Shown: in pieces, positions 8,456 through 16,396 of the stretch
Layout of the letters: each line of letters begins with the position of its first letter
Position numbering within the stretch: position 1 is the first letter of the stretch
DNA from: Paenibacillus lactis
GTDB lineage: Bacteria; Bacillota; Bacilli; Paenibacillales; Paenibacillaceae
Length of the DNA stretch: 64,000 bases
Assembly: GCF_017873605.1 (NCBI RefSeq)
Contig: NZ_JAGGKI010000016.1
Span: 1-64,000, forward strand
Direction: 5' to 3'
Notes under the pieces: model-generated
Databases searched by the model: none
The model's input: only the letters and a program-made list of their open reading frames with translations
Told to the model about the DNA's origin: nothing
Position numbers and translations under genes: made by a program

Positions 8456-8866
8456 ATGGGTACGCTGAAGCCATATCTTATTTCCGTAAATGCTAGGGAA
8501 CAGGCGGATTTCTATTTAAAGTCGCTCAGCGGGAAGATCATATCCATCATGACGCATGAGGAGGCAATGGGCACGCAATCCGAACTGAAAGACAAGGTTA
8601 TGCATATGTGTCTGAATCTTGCCGGTGATAATTACATTTTCATGGCGGATGCCATCGAGCCCTCGTCCCCCGGTAACGATATCTATCTGTCTATCGATTA
8701 TGATAATATAACCGAGGCCGAAGAAGCTTTTCAGAAGCTTGCCGAGGGGGGAAAGGTGAACTATCCGTTTGAGCTCCAGCCGTTCGGCATCTATTTAGGC
8801 GAGGTTCGGGATAAGTATGGCGTACAATGGATGATTACCGCCGAGACGAAGGCGGACGCGACATAG
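8456..8866 (+). CDS. VOC-family protein (PhnB-like)
   Basis: This 136-residue protein has the vicinal-oxygen-chelate fold pattern of the PhnB/glyoxalase-like group: a single chain with two beta-alpha-beta-beta-beta halves, beginning PYLISVNAREQADFYLK and ending with the typical D-K-Y-G-V-Q-W-M-I. Such proteins are often annotated as glyoxalase-like, but the substrate cannot be read from sequence. ATG 8456 follows GAGGAG with a normal spacer. It is monocistronic, with a hairpin terminator downstream. Confidence 0.86.
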   Translation: MGTLKPYLISVNAREQADFYLKSLSGKIISIMTHEEAMGTQSELKDKVMHMCLNLAGDNYIFMADAIEPSSPGNDIYLSIDYDNITEAEEAFQKLAEGGKVNYPFELQPFGIYLGEVRDKYGVQWMITAETKADAT

Positions 8867-8984
8867 ATCCTTGTACGAAGCATCGGCTTTGCCTCAGTGC
8901 TTTGACGGGATAATTTGTGGGAGCGTTAAAGCAGCATTTCCATCCGGGAGGAGGAGCTGTTTCGGGAGAATTTCGCGATGTCCT

Positions 8985-9005
8985 GAGGCAGCGCCTCCTT
9001 TTTTT
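8985..9005 (+). terminator. Intrinsic terminator after the VOC gene
   Basis: A GC-rich 5-bp stem GAGGC/GCCTC with a three-base loop is followed by CTTTTTTT. It lies 120 bases after the VOC gene on the same strand. Confidence 0.6.
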
Positions 9006-9060
9006 ATGCTGTATTCACCACGGCTCTTACGCTTAAGCTGCTCTGCCGGCAAACTTTGAA

Positions 9061-9090
9061 TTGCCAATATCGTGCTTCATTTGCCATAAT
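9061..9090 (+). promoter_or_regulatory. Candidate promoter for the gene at 9151
   Basis: TTGCCA, an 18-base spacer and CATAAT match a moderate sigma-A promoter about 60 bases before the start codon. Confidence 0.45.
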
Positions 9091-9150
9091 TAAGGAAGGA
9101 GAGAACCTTTCTGCCTCCGGACCAACAAACAGAAACAGGAGGAATATGCG

Positions 9151-10191
9151 ATGAATACGACGGGCTGGATCATTCTCATTTTGTTTATCATTGCGGATGT
9201 TTTCATCATATCTTACCTTGTGAGGCGATCGTCGCGGAAAGAGCGGGCAATAAGCCCAGTACGCCGGAGAAATCCTTTCCAGAATGCACCCGAACCGCCA
9301 CAAGTGGCCGAGCCCGGGAGTCCCGCTTACGCACTTTCCAAGCGTCTGGAAGCTTCCCTGCCCTCCGCCTTGCCGGATGCCGTTAAGCAGCGAGTGATGA
9401 CCGAATATCCCGAATTAACGGAGCGGGAATATGAATGGCGGTGGGTTGAGCTCAAGCGATTTTTTATCATGTGTGCCGTCATGGACCGCGTACCGATGTT
9501 CAGCAAAGCGGTCGACGAAGTATGGCATGAGATGCTGATGTATACATACGAGTATCAACAATTTTCGGACCGTTTCCTCGGACGGATGCTGCATCATGCG
9601 CCCAATACCGGCAGCGAGCAGGTATCCATGAAGAACGAGCGGGCATGGTTCGATGTTATATACGTGCAATTATTCGGGTGGAATGAATACAGCGCTGTCT
9701 TGTGGGGACCCTTCTTCCGTGTTCCCCTGCCGCTCGAAGAGCTGGAGGAGTTTCGTCACACCCATTCTTTCATCGAAAATGAGCGTTTCAATTCGTGGAC
9801 GTATGAGCGACTGCCCGAAGCCGCCGAGGCCATCGACCAGGTTGTCGGCGGACTCAAGGAGCGGCTGTCGGAAGCCGAGAACGGCTCCCCGCCGGCAAGC
9901 CGTAAGGTGGATTACGGAAATAATGAGGTGCTCCTTGCCTCGGCAGTCTTCTTTGCCTGGCATTATTCCGATGATTTCATGCATCGGATGGAACCTGAAG
10001 AGAAGTATACGGAGAAGACTGCCGGAGCAACCGGCAGCAGCTGCACCTACGCCTCCGCCTGCGGTTCAGGGGGACATGATGACGCAGGTGACGGAGGCGG
10101 CAGCGGCAGCGATGCATCCTGCAGCAGCGGATCTTCCTGCAGCGGCGGCTCCTCTTGCAGCAGCTGCGGTGGAGGCGGCTGCAGCAGCTAA
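9151..10191 (+). CDS. Membrane-anchored protein with DEVWHEML core and Cys/Gly-rich tail
   Basis: The 346-residue protein begins with one membrane helix (residues about 5-24) and basic residues. A soluble alpha-helical core follows with V-D-E-V-W-H-E-M-L, then Y-x-x-F and L-H-H-A-P, a pattern reminiscent of the glycine-rich-domain-containing (DUF1399-like) family. The last ~50 residues are almost only Gly, Ser, Asp and Cys with seven Cys (for example CSSGSSCSGGSSCSSCGGGG). ATG 9151 has AGGAGG upstream. The tail could bind metal or be modified; function is unknown. Confidence 0.85.
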   Translation: MNTTGWIILILFIIADVFIISYLVRRSSRKERAISPVRRRNPFQNAPEPPQVAEPGSPAYALSKRLEASLPSALPDAVKQRVMTEYPELTEREYEWRWVELKRFFIMCAVMDRVPMFSKAVDEVWHEMLMYTYEYQQFSDRFLGRMLHHAPNTGSEQVSMKNERAWFDVIYVQLFGWNEYSAVLWGPFFRVPLPLEELEEFRHTHSFIENERFNSWTYERLPEAAEAIDQVVGGLKERLSEAENGSPPASRKVDYGNNEVLLASAVFFAWHYSDDFMHRMEPEEKYTEKTAGATGSSCTYASACGSGGHDDAGDGGGSGSDASCSSGSSCSGGSSCSSCGGGGCSS

Positions 10192-10316
10192 TAACGCTTC
10201 GGTGAACAGAACAGATGCCACGTCGTGGGGTCTGCGTGGGTTGATTGGTAATACGTGTTATTTACTAACCATGTTAAAAAGATTTATGGGAATGGAGACT
10301 GTTCAATTTTTTAAAG

Positions 10317-10357
10317 GCCGGATTTTCCTACTTCTAAGGAATCCGGCTTTTGTTTTT
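10317..10357 (+). terminator. Intrinsic terminator before the sigma-factor gene
   Basis: GCCGGATT and AATCCGGC form an 8-bp stem around a 15-base loop and are followed by TTTTGTTTTTT. Confidence 0.85.
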
Positions 10358-10471
10358 TCTCTGATCGTGGTCGTGACGAATGTTTTGTAATGATCTGTAT
10401 ATCGGACCGAACCTTTTTTTCAAAGCGAGACAATATAGGGTGTAAGCTGCTTACTCAGGAGGGCCCTCTGA

Positions 10472-11047
10472 ATGCAAAGTGATGATATGTACCAGTTACT
10501 CACAAAAATGAAAGATGGTGATCAACAGGCATTTCATTCGATCTATGATGCCACCTATCAGGACGTGTACCGTACAGTCTCGTTTCTGGTCGATCATCCG
10601 CAGGACCGGGAAGATGTCATGAACGAAATCTACATGCAAATGTGGACGTCCCTTGCAAATTACGATGCCAACCGGCCATTCCGCTTCTGGCTGCACGGCT
10701 TGGTCATCCGTCAGGTGCAGAGATTCCGGGTTAAACGCTGGCGGAGATTCCGGATTTTTGAACGCATTCGTGCCTTCTCGCGGGAAGAGTCTCATTGGGA
10801 TCAGCCTGCCGTGTTGATGGATGGGACGAACCAGATGATATCACAAGCCATTCAAAAGCTGACCGACAAACAGCGAACCGTGATCATCCTCCGCTTTTTT
10901 CACGACTATACGCTTGAGGAAATCGCGACATTGCTCGATATTCCGCTCGGTACCGTCAAGTCCAGATATCATGCCGGCCTTCAGGCGCTTCGAAAACACA
11001 TAGGGAATCTCCCCCCAGAGAGGATGGAAAAGATCTATGACTATTGA
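10472..11047 (+). CDS. ECF-type RNA polymerase sigma factor
   Basis: This is a 191-residue sigma-70 family protein of the extracytoplasmic-function type. Region 2 (about residues 20-95) includes the D-R-E-D-V-M-N-E-I-Y-M-Q-M-W core. Region 4 (about 125-180) reads L-T-D-K-Q-R-T-V-I-I-L-R-F-F, with the helix-turn-helix L-E-E-I-A-T-L-L-D-I-P-L-G-T-V-K-S-R. ATG 10472 follows AGGAGG. The gene overlaps the membrane partner gene by 11 bases. A GAACC followed by a T-run near 10409, typical of ECF -35 elements, may allow autoregulation, but no clear -10 was found. Confidence 0.93.
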   Translation: MQSDDMYQLLTKMKDGDQQAFHSIYDATYQDVYRTVSFLVDHPQDREDVMNEIYMQMWTSLANYDANRPFRFWLHGLVIRQVQRFRVKRWRRFRIFERIRAFSREESHWDQPAVLMDGTNQMISQAIQKLTDKQRTVIILRFFHDYTLEEIATLLDIPLGTVKSRYHAGLQALRKHIGNLPPERMEKIYDY

Positions 11048-12092
11048 ACACAAAATCCGTGAACATCTGCATCATGAAGCAGAAAAAATGGATTGCCCCC
11101 CGGCAATTTCCAAACGAATCGAACAATCCTATTCAAAATATTTGCTGAGAAAAAGGAGCCAAAAACCTATGAAAAAACGTATGATTGCCGGCATCGTTGC
11201 CACCGCGATTTTGATTCCCACCGCAGCGTTTGCTGCCCCTACCCTGATTGACATGCTGACGAGAACACCGATGACTGCTGAACAAATCAAGACAGATAAG
11301 GTTGGCAAAGCTACGCTCGAGAAGCTGTATCGCGCATTTCCCGAAACGAAATCGTTCGAGATCATCGAGGCAAGCGCCGTACAAGGTGTCCAAACCAGCA
11401 TAATCCTCCAGGAAAAAGGTGGGGGCGGCAAGAAAATTACCCTTCATACAAACAGTGCTACCGGTGAGATTGAACACATAATTCAAGAGAATTGGGAGTC
11501 TAGGGAAAAGCCTCTTACGGATTTAACCGATCTTGAACTCAAGTCGAAGGTTGATCATCTCATCAGTACATTATATGGCAGCATCGAAGCGTATGAGTTT
11601 ACTATGGAGCAAATGGAGAACCCGGATCAAAAAACGTTGATGTTGAATTACGCCCAAAAGGGATCAGAGAGACCGGTCTATCAGGTTATGGTTCAGGATA
11701 ATACAATCAGCGTTTCTGTAATTGGAGGTGAGACTGCATCTTCGAATAGTAAAGTAGAAGGTTTCTTCTCTACAGATGGTCTGCCTGATTACTTTGCCGA
11801 TGCCTATTTGAATGATGAAAAACTCTTTTCTCTGCTAAACATGAGTCCGTCCGAATTAAAACAAGAATTAGCCAAAGGAAAATCTGTAGTGGAGATTGCT
11901 GCAGCTAAAAATGTCTCAAAGCAGCAAGTGATCGATGTTATTTCGAAAACTCAGGTTGATGTACAACTTGAAGCTGAACATAATGGCGAAATTCCTAATA
12001 ACAATCTTTCATATGAACAACTGTTAAAAGAGATTGAGCCCAAAGTGCTGCAAGTTATTGAATACAAAGCTGAAGCACCTTCGAACAAATAA
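11037..12092 (+). CDS. Putative anti-sigma / membrane partner of the ECF factor
   Basis: The 351-residue product has a short cytoplasmic N-terminus, one membrane helix at about residues 48-68 (G-I-V-A-T-A-I-L-I-P-T-A-A-F-A-A) and a large outside domain. The start overlaps the sigma gene in another frame, implying coupled synthesis. That order and topology are usual for an anti-sigma factor, although no zinc-type ZAS motif is seen. Near residues 258-300 lies S-P-S-E-L-K-Q-E-L-A-K-G-K-S-V-V-E-I-A, a small helical module common in secreted Firmicutes proteins. The 3' half is AT-richer than its surroundings. Confidence 0.75.
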   Translation: MTIEHKIREHLHHEAEKMDCPPAISKRIEQSYSKYLLRKRSQKPMKKRMIAGIVATAILIPTAAFAAPTLIDMLTRTPMTAEQIKTDKVGKATLEKLYRAFPETKSFEIIEASAVQGVQTSIILQEKGGGGKKITLHTNSATGEIEHIIQENWESREKPLTDLTDLELKSKVDHLISTLYGSIEAYEFTMEQMENPDQKTLMLNYAQKGSERPVYQVMVQDNTISVSVIGGETASSNSKVEGFFSTDGLPDYFADAYLNDEKLFSLLNMSPSELKQELAKGKSVVEIAAAKNVSKQQVIDVISKTQVDVQLEAEHNGEIPNNNLSYEQLLKEIEPKVLQVIEYKAEAPSNK

Positions 12093-12143
12093 GAAGCACT
12101 AAAGACGCCAGTCGTATGGACCCAGTCCATTCATAATTCAAAT

Positions 12144-12180
12144 CAAGAGCGCAAAAACCCTGCGGGTTAATGCGCTCTTG
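12144..12180. terminator. Bidirectional hairpin between convergent genes
   Basis: A perfect 10-bp stem CAAGAGCGCA/TGCGCTCTTG encloses a nested AACCC-TGC-GGGTT hairpin. It lies between the convergent genes at 11037 and 12213. T-runs are short, so termination strength is uncertain. Confidence 0.7.
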
Positions 12181-12212
12181 TCGTTCCATGGCCAAACGAG
12201 AGTATCGGTTCA

Positions 12213-12869
12213 TTACAAGTAATCCAGGCTATTTAGTATCAGCAGCAATCCAACGATACACATGATCCAGGATAGTGCGGAACTCGAATTATTGGAGACC
12301 TGCTTCTGGATATAATTGAGCGGTCTTTGCATTGACCTGCCCAGAAGCTTATGCAAGGCGTACAGAATCAATGGCGGGAGCACCATCACCACATTATATG
12401 CGATCAATAGAGGAAGCCATTGATAGAACGCCAACCCGGCATTCGTCATTAAACCGATCGCCGCGAAATAAGGAAAAGCCGTGCCGACCTCGATCAGCGA
12501 TGTCGTAACGCCAAGCGCCACCATAGCGGCAATGCTTTTTGACCGGGGATTCGTTAAACTGGGTTGTTTCCTCTTGGGAACATAAAAGCTCCATACAAAC
12601 AAAATGACGCCGATGATAAACAGAAGCCAACTAACTGCGCGGCTTTGGAAAAAGCCTGAGAATATTTCAAACACAACGCCCAGTCCGAGCTTGAGCGCGA
12701 TGCTAACGGCAAAATAGAATCCGGCGACCGTCAGAAGATAAACCACTAATCTTGACCCTAATCTTCGCTTCTCGGTAAGCAGCAAGTAGACTGTTACGCC
12801 GAGTGTAGCCGGACTAAGGGTATCCAATAAGGATAGTCCGCCGATCATTAAGATTAACTCGGTACTCAT
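12213..12869 (-). CDS. GAP-family (Sap/SfLAP-like) membrane protein
   Basis: This 218-residue, six-helix protein starts with G-G-L-S-L-L-D-T-L-S-P-A-T-L-G-V-T-V-Y-L-L, the hallmark of the GAP (sulfolipid-1-addressing-like) family, which is related to LysE-type exporters. Substrate is unknown. ATG 12869 overlaps the stop of the MerR gene by four bases, so it is the translationally coupled effector of that regulator and possibly an efflux protein. Confidence 0.85.
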   Translation of the reverse strand: MSTELILMIGGLSLLDTLSPATLGVTVYLLLTEKRRLGSRLVVYLLTVAGFYFAVSIALKLGLGVVFEIFSGFFQSRAVSWLLFIIGVILFVWSFYVPKRKQPSLTNPRSKSIAAMVALGVTTSLIEVGTAFPYFAAIGLMTNAGLAFYQWLPLLIAYNVVMVLPPLILYALHKLLGRSMQRPLNYIQKQVSNNSSSALSWIMCIVGLLLILNSLDYL

Positions 12870-13642
12870 GCTTCCCCTCCCTGTCTGAAGTCTCCTTCGG
12901 CCGTGTTTGAGATGTAAATCTCATACGCTCGCTCCAAGTATTCGAGTACCTCAGGCTCGATTGGATACATCCCCAGCTGCTCCGATGCGGAGGGGGATTT
13001 CCTCAGCTCCCATAGTTTATCGATAAACTCATCTTCCAGCGGAAATTCTTCGGCTTGTTTTTCCAGCATGCGCCTGATCACATTTTGCACATTAGGCGAG
13101 GAAGGTACTTCACTTGCATGGTATTTGATAATAAGGCCAATAAGCGCAATCCATTCCATGGATTCGGGATGCTCGCCATTCATATTCGGCAATTTGGTCC
13201 ATAGCTTTAGCTCGGTATCACTGAACATCTTTTCCCTAAAGTGCATGGGTCTTTTCTTATCCTGCATGGATAGCTTGATCAGTTTTTGTACCGCCTGCTC
13301 TTGATTCCCCGCCTCAACCGCAATGCCGTTTAACAACGTGCGCAGGGACAGCTCCATTTCCTTTAATCTCGCCTGCTCCTCCTGAATATAGGTTAATTGA
13401 TTCACGAGTCCGGTTGTCCAATTCCAATTCGGATCGGTAAGCATCTCCTGAATTTCTTGCAGTCGATACCCCATGCTTTTATAAAATTGGATCTGCTGAA
13501 GCTTCTGAAGATCCTCATCCGAATACAGACGATGGCCTCCCTCTGTTTTCGAAGAACATTCGAGCAAGCCGATTTGATCATAATATCGCAGCGTTCGGAC
13601 GGTAATATGGGTCTGCTTCGCCACTTCGTTAATATGGATCAT
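12866..13642 (-). CDS. MerR-family transcriptional regulator
   Basis: The N-terminus (residues 2-72) is a MerR winged helix-turn-helix: I-N-E-V-A-K-Q-T-H-I-T-V-R-T-L-R-Y-Y-D-Q-I-G-L-L, then G-G-H-R-L-Y-S-D-E-D-L. A coiled-coil dimer helix follows at about 78-110. A 140-residue C-terminal domain of unknown ligand completes the 258 residues; no Cys metal site is seen, so a small-molecule or multidrug type is likelier. ATG 13642 follows GGAGG. It lies 32 bases behind a 46-residue ORF, behind a promoter with the MerR-type 19-base spacer. Confidence 0.93.
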   Translation of the reverse strand: MIHINEVAKQTHITVRTLRYYDQIGLLECSSKTEGGHRLYSDEDLQKLQQIQFYKSMGYRLQEIQEMLTDPNWNWTTGLVNQLTYIQEEQARLKEMELSLRTLLNGIAVEAGNQEQAVQKLIKLSMQDKKRPMHFREKMFSDTELKLWTKLPNMNGEHPESMEWIALIGLIIKYHASEVPSSPNVQNVIRRMLEKQAEEFPLEDEFIDKLWELRKSPSASEQLGMYPIEPEVLEYLERAYEIYISNTAEGDFRQGGEA

Positions 13643-13674
13643 GCATTATTTCCTCCACGCCCTGATTTCTTTGA

Positions 13675-13815
13675 TCATTCCTTATACAAAGCATACTTTA
13701 AGAGATAGCCCACTCCAAGGCCAACGCATACAGCCGGTAGAGGCTTATCGACCATCAGACCGATCCCCCCTCCTATAATGACGCATCCGTATATAATCAT
13801 GTCGCCTTTTTTCAA
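13675..13815 (-). CDS. 46-residue glycine-rich membrane peptide
   Basis: A small ORF starts at TTG 13815, eight bases behind AAAGGAG, and reads LKKGDMIIYGCVIIGGGIG and onward to the end LKYALYKE. It forms two short hydrophobic, glycine-zipper-like segments (residues about 7-21 and 27-43). It is the first gene after the MerR-type promoter and 32 bases before merR, so it is probably part of the smORF-merR-GAP operon. I do not recognise the family. Confidence 0.65.
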   Translation of the reverse strand: MKKGDMIIYGCVIIGGGIGLMVDKPLPAVCVGLGVGYLLKYALYKE

Positions 13816-13868
13816 ACAATCGTCTCCTTTTCACATCATTTAGCATCCAGAGGATCCTCAGCAAGGCC

Positions 13869-13899
13869 ATTATAATAAATGACGTAACGTCAGTTTCAA
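13869..13899 (-). promoter_or_regulatory. MerR-type promoter with operator in a 19-bp spacer
   Basis: TTGAAA (13899-13894) and a consensus TATAAT (13874-13869) are separated by 19 bases, the stretched spacing typical of MerR-activated promoters. Inside the spacer lies the perfect dyad TGACGT-T-ACGTCA (13880-13892). The adjacent merR gene is the obvious ligand-responsive regulator. Confidence 0.85.
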
Positions 13900-13949
13900 G
13901 CTTTTATTAAAATAAACTTGCTTACTGAGAGGAATTTTCCGTCCTCAAC

Positions 13950-13987
13950 AAAAAAAGCACCTGCCCATCAATGATGGTTCAGATGCT
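13950..13987 (-). terminator. Intrinsic terminator after the gene at 14017
   Basis: On the minus strand an AGCATCTG/CAGGTGCT stem with an inner CATCA/ATGG part is followed by TTTTTTTG. Confidence 0.85.
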
Positions 13988-14016
13988 TTCACATTAGTTA
14001 TTGATAATCATGCGCA

Positions 14017-14493
14017 TTACAAGTTTGACGAGAGGACCATATCGGACCGGGTTTGCGGGCCGATCTTGCGGACAGCGATACCATTGCGCTCCGCCCATTT
14101 TGTCAATTGGCGGATCCCTTCGCAGTTCTTATCTTCGAATTTAAAGCTGCAGAACAGCGGGGTTACATTCTTGTCTTTCAGGCTCAGATGGAATGCTGCT
14201 TTGTGACATCCGGAAACCTTGATCTCCCGGATCTGCTCAGCCTTCACCAAAGCACCGTTAATGGTAATGGTATCGGAATTCTCTTGAATCCGGATTTCCC
14301 GTTTGATCAACCGCGCATATCCCTCAATCGCGAGGGCTACCAGCATAACCGCATTCACTGCCATCTGCATATAGAATAAAACAGGATAGGAGTACTCCGT
14401 CAGGGTTGCGACTTGAAACATAATAATGCTGATGACCAGCGAAAAAATTAAAATGTCCTTCATTCTTGTGGAGTAATGGATGGCAAACTTCAT
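14017..14493 (-). CDS. Two-helix membrane protein with PH-like tail, unknown function
   Basis: This 158-residue protein has two membrane helices (about residues 13-32 and 38-58) and a C-terminal soluble part of alternating beta strands, then a helix, resembling short membrane-linked PH-like domains. No catalytic motif is visible. It has its own TATAAT box (about 14532-14537) upstream and its own terminator, so it is monocistronic. Confidence 0.7.
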   Translation of the reverse strand: MKFAIHYSTRMKDILIFSLVISIIMFQVATLTEYSYPVLFYMQMAVNAVMLVALAIEGYARLIKREIRIQENSDTITINGALVKAEQIREIKVSGCHKAAFHLSLKDKNVTPLFCSFKFEDKNCEGIRQLTKWAERNGIAVRKIGPQTRSDMVLSSNL

Positions 14494-14669
14494 TTTGATC
14501 AGCTCCGTTCCGTCTGTAAGGGTTTACATGTGCTTCTTCTCTTATTATAACACCATTGTACATAATTTTGACAGATTTAATTCATATTTTCGTCAAAAAT
14601 ATGCTGTGCACCACGCTCCATTCTATGCTTACCCCGATCATTTTGGCGGAGAGGATCGGCAGTTCCCGC

Positions 14670-14709
14670 AAAAAAAAGAAGATACCGGCCTACTCCTTAG
14701 GCTGGTATC
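14670..14709 (-). terminator. Intrinsic terminator after the HAAS-domain gene
   Basis: The minus strand forms GATACCAGCCTA/TAGGCCGGTATC (one wobble) and continues TTCTTTTTTTT. Confidence 0.9.
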
Positions 14710-14742
14710 TCCTTATGATTCTCTTGTATTCGGATGTCCTGT

Positions 14743-15765
14743 TTACTTGCTTAGTACTCTTGGCCCGTCTTTGTGACGGAACCATTTCATCCCAACAGAA
14801 ACGGTATCCATTAGGTTGATGATTATGATGATGTAAATGAGCCCTTCCCTGGACTGATTCCAAATCCGATTTACGGTATTATACGATTCTTCGCCCGTGG
14901 TCAGCAGGTTGGCATCCACGAGCTGGTTCATAAACGTCGGGTTCATGATGGCCGGATCCGAAAGTATGACGATGGCAGCAATCGTAAATACGACATTGAA
15001 AATGAGATGTACAGCCACCAGCTGAGAGGTCCATTTTCGCAAGATGAGTTTCATTGTGTCCTTCAAAATGCCGATCGCCGTCACGGCCCAGATGAAAGGT
15101 AAATAGATCGCGAACGCTTCTTTATCAAACACCGGTATGTTAAAGGATTGCTCGCCCGAAAAACGGATCACCCCGATCCAATCGATTGAGAACGTGAACA
15201 CGACAAAGAACAGGATCGATGCCAAAAAACCGATCATTGGCTCAATGGGCTTAATGCGCGTAGCAGAATCGGGGACGGGCTCCAGGTGCGACGGCTCCCA
15301 ATCCTTCGCCTTGTCGGTTCGTGCTCCAAGGTATTCGATAAAGGCAAAAATCCCCGTTACCCATGCGAACCCTTGAATGCTAACACTCAATATCGTCACA
15401 AAATATTCAAGCAGCGTCTCCCCCGAGCTGTCTGTGCTCGAAAAATATTCAATAATATACGAAATGCTGAGGAAGATCACCAGAGAATATATGACAATCT
15501 TCAGCACTGACCAATATCCGTCGATCAATCCCGGACCGATCAAATACCTTTCCTTGACCCTATATCGAGCCGCCATTTCGTTTGGCGGGCCGAGCTTCAG
15601 CAGCACCTGTTCTACATCCTCACGGCTGGCTGCGTCACCTGGAGCCCCGCGGTCCTCCAACATGTCCTCTATAAGTCCCCGCAATTCCATTTCGATATCA
15701 GCCCTTTGCGGCACGGGCAGCTTTTGGGTTACGGCATATACATACCTGTTTATCAGATCCGTCAT
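14743..15765 (-). CDS. HAAS-domain membrane protein
   Basis: The first ~75 residues (MTDLINRYVYAVTQKLP, then MELRGLIEDML) form a HAAS / DUF1700-like N-terminal domain that commonly sits next to PadR regulators. Five to six membrane helices follow. I chose ATG 15765 because it overlaps the padR stop by four bases (ATGA); the longer in-frame extension upstream is the padR gene in another frame. It is the effector or partner of the PadR unit, perhaps a PadR-coupled envelope sensor; biochemical function is unknown. Confidence 0.85.
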   Translation of the reverse strand: MTDLINRYVYAVTQKLPVPQRADIEMELRGLIEDMLEDRGAPGDAASREDVEQVLLKLGPPNEMAARYRVKERYLIGPGLIDGYWSVLKIVIYSLVIFLSISYIIEYFSSTDSSGETLLEYFVTILSVSIQGFAWVTGIFAFIEYLGARTDKAKDWEPSHLEPVPDSATRIKPIEPMIGFLASILFFVVFTFSIDWIGVIRFSGEQSFNIPVFDKEAFAIYLPFIWAVTAIGILKDTMKLILRKWTSQLVAVHLIFNVVFTIAAIVILSDPAIMNPTFMNQLVDANLLTTGEESYNTVNRIWNQSREGLIYIIIIINLMDTVSVGMKWFRHKDGPRVLSK

Positions 15766-16118
15766 GGGTCTCTCTTCTCCTCCTTGGCGTCGACGAGTCC
15801 CTCGAGGCTCGTCATCATATCCTTCCATTCCCTGTACAGCTGGCTGTAGATTTCCTTGCCCATCTTACTAATGATGTAGTACTTTCTAGGTCTTGCCTCG
15901 TTCGTATCCCACTGACTTTCAAGCAGGCCTTGCTTCTCCAATCTTCGCAACAGCGGGTATAGCGTGCCCGCCTCGACGCCGATTCCCTTCTCCTGCAATA
16001 TGGCAACGAGGGAGTAACCATACTGCGGTTCTGACAACTGGCTGAGCACGCCAATAATGATCGTGCCTCTTCGAAGCTCCTGTACCAGTCCATGCAATAT
16101 CTCTTGATCTTCAGACAT
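15762..16118 (-). CDS. PadR-family transcriptional regulator
   Basis: This 118-residue winged-helix regulator has the PadR core R-R-G-T-I-I-I-G-V-L-S-Q-L, then Y-G-Y-S-L, then G-T-L-Y-P-L-L-R-R-L-E-K-Q-G-L-L, and R-P-R-K-Y-Y-I-I-S-K-M-G. The short C-terminal helix defines it as a small PadR-s2-like form. It is coupled to the HAAS-domain gene and preceded by a promoter with a dyad in the spacer, fitting autorepression. Confidence 0.95.
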   Translation of the reverse strand: MSEDQEILHGLVQELRRGTIIIGVLSQLSEPQYGYSLVAILQEKGIGVEAGTLYPLLRRLEKQGLLESQWDTNEARPRKYYIISKMGKEIYSQLYREWKDMMTSLEGLVDAKEEKRDP

Positions 16119-16138
16119 GTCATCAACTCCTGGAAATA

Positions 16139-16168
16139 ATTATAGTGTACGTCACACAATATTGTAAA
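16139..16168 (-). promoter_or_regulatory. Promoter and candidate PadR operator
   Basis: TTTACA (16168-16163), an 18-base spacer and a consensus TATAAT (16144-16139) precede padR. The spacer begins with GTGT-ACGTC-ACAC (16145-16157), an inverted repeat placed where an autorepressor would block polymerase. Confidence 0.65.
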
Positions 16169-16231
16169 GATGACAATAATGAATTCTTAAAATATTTTTT
16201 TCGATTACACGCCATTCCACCCAGACGACAA

Positions 16232-16278
16232 ACAAAAAAAGGTTATCGAAGGGTCGTCGTGACCCATCGATAACCTTT
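16232..16278 (-). terminator. Intrinsic terminator after namA
   Basis: An 18-bp stem with one mismatch (16238-16255 with 16261-16278, loop of five) is followed on the minus strand by TTTTTTTGTTTG. Confidence 0.93.
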
Positions 16279-16396
16279 CATATCCAATAAATGAATGGAA
16301 TCGGAATGGAGCATTGCTCATTTTGATATTATTTCGAGATCTCGTGTTACTTCCCGCTAGTTAACGCAGGCAAACCGTTCCATGCATTCTTCATGA

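Noticed and set aside
9653-10390. 245-codon plus-strand ORF over the Cys-tail gene
   Set aside because: It is an Arg/Ala/Pro-rich shadow frame; the 9151 frame has the ribosome site, anchor and conserved motifs.
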